Part shown: piece after piece, positions 62,279 to 64,000 of the stretch | Numbering within the stretch: position 1 is the first letter of the stretch | Layout: the number at the start of each line of letters is the position of its first letter | NCBI RefSeq assembly: GCF_902459665.1 | Contig: NZ_CABPSL010000001.1 | Location: 434,001 to 498,000, forward strand | Direction of reading: 5' to 3' | DNA length: 64,000 bases | Origin: Pandoraea cepalis | GTDB lineage: Bacteria; Pseudomonadota; Gammaproteobacteria; Burkholderiales; Burkholderiaceae | Translations under genes and position numbers: made by a program | Notes under the pieces: model-generated | The model's input: only the letters and a program-made list of their open reading frames with translations | What the model was told of the DNA's origin: nothing | Database searches by the model: none

Positions 62279-62686
62279 GTGACGTTCTTTACTGATTACA
62301 CCAACCTCGCGCTGATCGCCATTGCCCTCGTTTCGGGGGGCATGCTGGCATGGCCCGTATTCAAGCGTGGCGGGCGCGGTCTGTCGACTGTGGAAGCGAC
62401 CCAGCTCATCAACCGTAAAGGCGCCGTGGTGCTCGATGTGCGTTCTGGCGAAGAGTTCGCCGCAGGCCACTTGCCCTCCGCGCGCAACCTGCCGCTCGAC
62501 GACGTCGAACAAAAGGTCGGGCAGGTCATCAAGAACAAGGCCGCACCGGTCCTGATCGTGTGCAAGAACGGGCAGGGCGCCGCGCGCGTCCAGACGTTGC
62601 TGCGCGGTCTCGGCTACGCCGAGGCGTTCAGCCTCCAGGGCGGCATTGCCACCTGGCAGGAAGCCGGCCTGCCGGTCGTGAAGTAA
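62279..62686 (+). CDS. Membrane-anchored rhodanese-like protein (YibN-like)
   Basis: About 135 residues from a GTG at 62279 with AGGTGG just upstream. An N-terminal membrane helix (about 9-27, LALIAIALVSGGMLAWPVF) is followed by a rhodanese domain: STVEATQLINRKGAVVLDVRSGEEFAAGHLPSARNLPL, and the loop VCKNGQGA with the catalytic cysteine near 97. It matches E. coli YibN in architecture and in position before grxC-secB-gpsA. Confidence 0.9.
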   Translation: MTFFTDYTNLALIAIALVSGGMLAWPVFKRGGRGLSTVEATQLINRKGAVVLDVRSGEEFAAGHLPSARNLPLDDVEQKVGQVIKNKAAPVLIVCKNGQGAARVQTLLRGLGYAEAFSLQGGIATWQEAGLPVVK

Positions 62687-62703
62687 TCGAGGAATCGCCA
62701 GTC

Positions 62704-62964
62704 ATGCCGAAGATCGTGATGTACAGCACGCAAGTGTGCCCGTATTGCCAGATGGCGGAGCGACTGCTGCGTCAGCGTGGCGTTCAGGAAATCGAGAAGG
62801 TTCTGATCGACAAGGAACCCGCCCGCCGCGAGGAAATGATGACGCGCACAGGGCGCCGCACCGTGCCGCAGATCTACATCGACGAGCGCCACATCGGCGG
62901 TTACGACGATCTGTCGGCACTCGACCGTGCCGGCGGCCTCGCGCCGCTCTTGCAAGCCGCCTGA
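62704..62964 (+). CDS. grxC: Glutaredoxin 3
   Basis: An 86-residue dithiol glutaredoxin. Active site CPYC (12-15) in MYSTQVCPYCQMAERLL, the cis-proline segment TVPQIYIDERHIGGYDDL and the glutathione-binding GGYDD are present. It reduces disulfides using glutathione, made by the gshA and gshB products encoded in this window. A good Shine-Dalgarno (GAGGAA) precedes the ATG. Confidence 0.96.
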   Translation: MPKIVMYSTQVCPYCQMAERLLRQRGVQEIEKVLIDKEPARREEMMTRTGRRTVPQIYIDERHIGGYDDLSALDRAGGLAPLLQAA

Positions 62965-63029
62965 TACCGCCCGCAAAATAGTGCGCCCAGCCGCGTGTCT
63001 GCGCGGCTGTCTTATCCCAAGGAAACAAA

Positions 63030-63536
63030 ATGTCCGACCAGAATCAGCCGTTTTTCAGCATCCAGCGCGCGTACTTGAAAGATTTGTCGCTCGAGCAGCC
63101 GAATTCGCCCGCGATCTTCCTCGAGCAAGAGATGCCGACCGTGGAAGTGCAACTGGACGTCGCCGCCGAACGCCTGGCCGAGGAGATCTTCGAAGTCGCC
63201 GTGATTGCCACCGTGACGGCCAAGATCAAGGACAAGGTCGCGTTCCTGGTCGAAGGTAAGCAAGCCGGTATCTTCGAGATTCGCAACGTGCCGGTCGAAC
63301 AGCTCGACCCCCTCATTGGCATTGCTTGCCCGACGATCGTCTACCCGTATCTGCGCGCCAACGTGGCCGATGCCATCAGCCGTGCCGGTTTCCAGCCGAT
63401 CCATCTGGCCGAAGTGAATTTCCAGGCACTGTACGAACAGCGACTGGCGCAACTGGCCGAGCAACAAGCGGCCAACGGCGAAACGCCGGCCCCGGGCATC
63501 GTGATGCCCGACGGCTCGGCCGCCCAGACCCACTAA
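63030..63536 (+). CDS. secB: Protein-export chaperone SecB
   Basis: A 168-residue SecB, which keeps preproteins unfolded and hands them to Sec[30 protein letters not shown] (about 8-36), [19 protein letters not shown], and [41 protein letters not shown] are the family landmarks. It is encoded between grxC and gpsA as in E. coli. A Shine-Dalgarno (AAGGAAA) precedes the ATG. Confidence 0.97.
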   Translation: MSDQNQPFFSIQRAYLKDLSLEQPNSPAIFLEQEMPTVEVQLDVAAERLAEEIFEVAVIATVTAKIKDKVAFLVEGKQAGIFEIRNVPVEQLDPLIGIACPTIVYPYLRANVADAISRAGFQPIHLAEVNFQALYEQRLAQLAEQQAANGETPAPGIVMPDGSAAQTH

Positions 63537-63599
63537 GCGCTTGCGCTTGATCGACGCGACGGCCGGCCAGGCGTCAGCCTTCGCGTCGAGGCCTCTCTC

Positions 63600-64000
63600 A
63601 TGAAGATTGCCGTATTCGGTGCAGGTGCCTGGGGCACCGCGATGGCGAGTCACATGGCGGCACGCCATGAGGTTGTCCTTTGGGCGCGCGATGCGGCGCT
63701 CGTGAAGCAACTGAACGCCTCGCACGAAAATTCCCTCTACCTCCCTGGTTCGCCGCTGTCGCCTCGTCTGCGATTCGAAGCCGACTTCGCAACGGCGCTC
63801 ACGCATGGCACGGGGGAACGCGCCTTGTGCGTAGCGGCTGTGCCCGTGGCCGGCCTGCGGGCACTGGCCGGCCATATGGCGCTTGCGGCCGATGCGCCGC
63901 ACAACCTGATCTGGCTGTGCAAGGGCTTCGAGTCCGATACCGGACTGCTGCCGCACCAGATCGTTGCCGAGGTCTTCCCTCAGGTGGCGGGCGGCGCGCT
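63600..64000 (+). CDS. gpsA: NAD(P)H-dependent glycerol-3-phosphate dehydrogenase; 3' part outside window
   Basis: The first 133 codons are present. The Rossmann motif [16 protein letters not shown] (GXGXWG) opens the protein, followed by [24 protein letters not shown] and [14 protein letters not shown], typical of GpsA. It makes sn-glycerol-3-phosphate for phospholipid synthesis. The ATG is at 63600-63602. Gene order rhodanese-grxC-secB-gpsA supports the call. The reading frame runs off the right end. Confidence 0.94.
   Translation, partial: MKIAVFGAGAWGTAMASHMAARHEVVLWARDAALVKQLNASHENSLYLPGSPLSPRLRFEADFATALTHGTGERALCVAAVPVAGLRALAGHMALAADAPHNLIWLCKGFESDTGLLPHQIVAEVFPQVAGGA

Noticed and set aside
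59450-62686. Very long plus-strand open frame (over 1000 codons)
   Set aside because: It is antisense to ctpA and gpmA. Only its last 136 codons, from the GTG at 62279, make a real protein (the rhodanese). The remainder is Arg/His/Val-rich with no domain, as expected for the opposite strand of GC-rich genes.

Overview
The window is about 64 kb of GC-rich chromosome from a betaproteobacterium of the order Burkholderiales. Family Burkholderiaceae is likely, and Pandoraea or a close relative is my best guess; the genus rests on overall gene content, not on a marker gene. Supporting signs are a methionine synthase split into two genes, a PhaM-type granule protein, DUF3567 and DUF2917 proteins, an ATP-grasp-like GshA next to GshB, and a permease-less PTS phosphorelay. 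Genes are dense. I found no rRNA or tRNA gene, insertion sequence, phage gene or CRISPR array, so this looks like core chromosome.

Layout. 1-5.9 kb: split metH, a rhodanese, DUF3567, an enol-lactonase-like hydrolase, a DUF3108 protein and a fumarylacetoacetate hydrolase family enzyme. 6-15 kb: a branched-chain amino-acid-type binding protein behind a hairpin-rich leader, an enoyl-CoA hydratase, PhaM, a patatin lipase, an AraC regulator, a LysE exporter, small proteins and a diiron ferritin-like protein. 15-20 kb: heptose adenylyltransferase coupled to an asparaginase, then birA-coaX-SPOR on the minus strand. 20-25 kb: a five-gene MCE/Mla-type lipid-transport operon ending in a VanZ-family protein. 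25-34 kb: an MFS exporter, a thioredoxin-like ferredoxin, a hydrolase, then dacC-dat-DUF493-lysR-DUF2917-lipB-lipA, which recalls the enterobacterial dacA-ybeD-lipB-lipA region. 34-44 kb: N-formylglutamate amidohydrolase, an IclR regulator, a sulfonate/NMT1-type ABC transporter and dctA-dctB-dctD. 44-48 kb: two thioredoxin-fold proteins, a lipoprotein, comM and ubiK. 48-51 kb: a TorF porin-glnK-amt operon. 51-58 kb: gshA, a LuxR-type protein, gshB, and PTS IIA-HPr-EI. 58-64 kb: moeB/thiF, ctpA, gpmA, then rhodanese-grxC-secB-gpsA, in the same order as E. coli yibN-grxC-secB-gpsA; gpsA is cut by the window end.

The strongest regulatory signals are two sigma-54 (-24/-12) promoters. One lies upstream of porin-glnK-amt, together with an NtrC site almost identical to those of enterobacterial glnA. 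The other lies upstream of the ABC-dctA gene cluster. The most unusual unexplained stretch is the gene-free gap between gshA and the LuxR-type gene. It holds a chain of perfect hairpins ending in a strong Rho-independent terminator on the minus strand, where no minus-strand gene exists, so it is a candidate for an undescribed structured small RNA.
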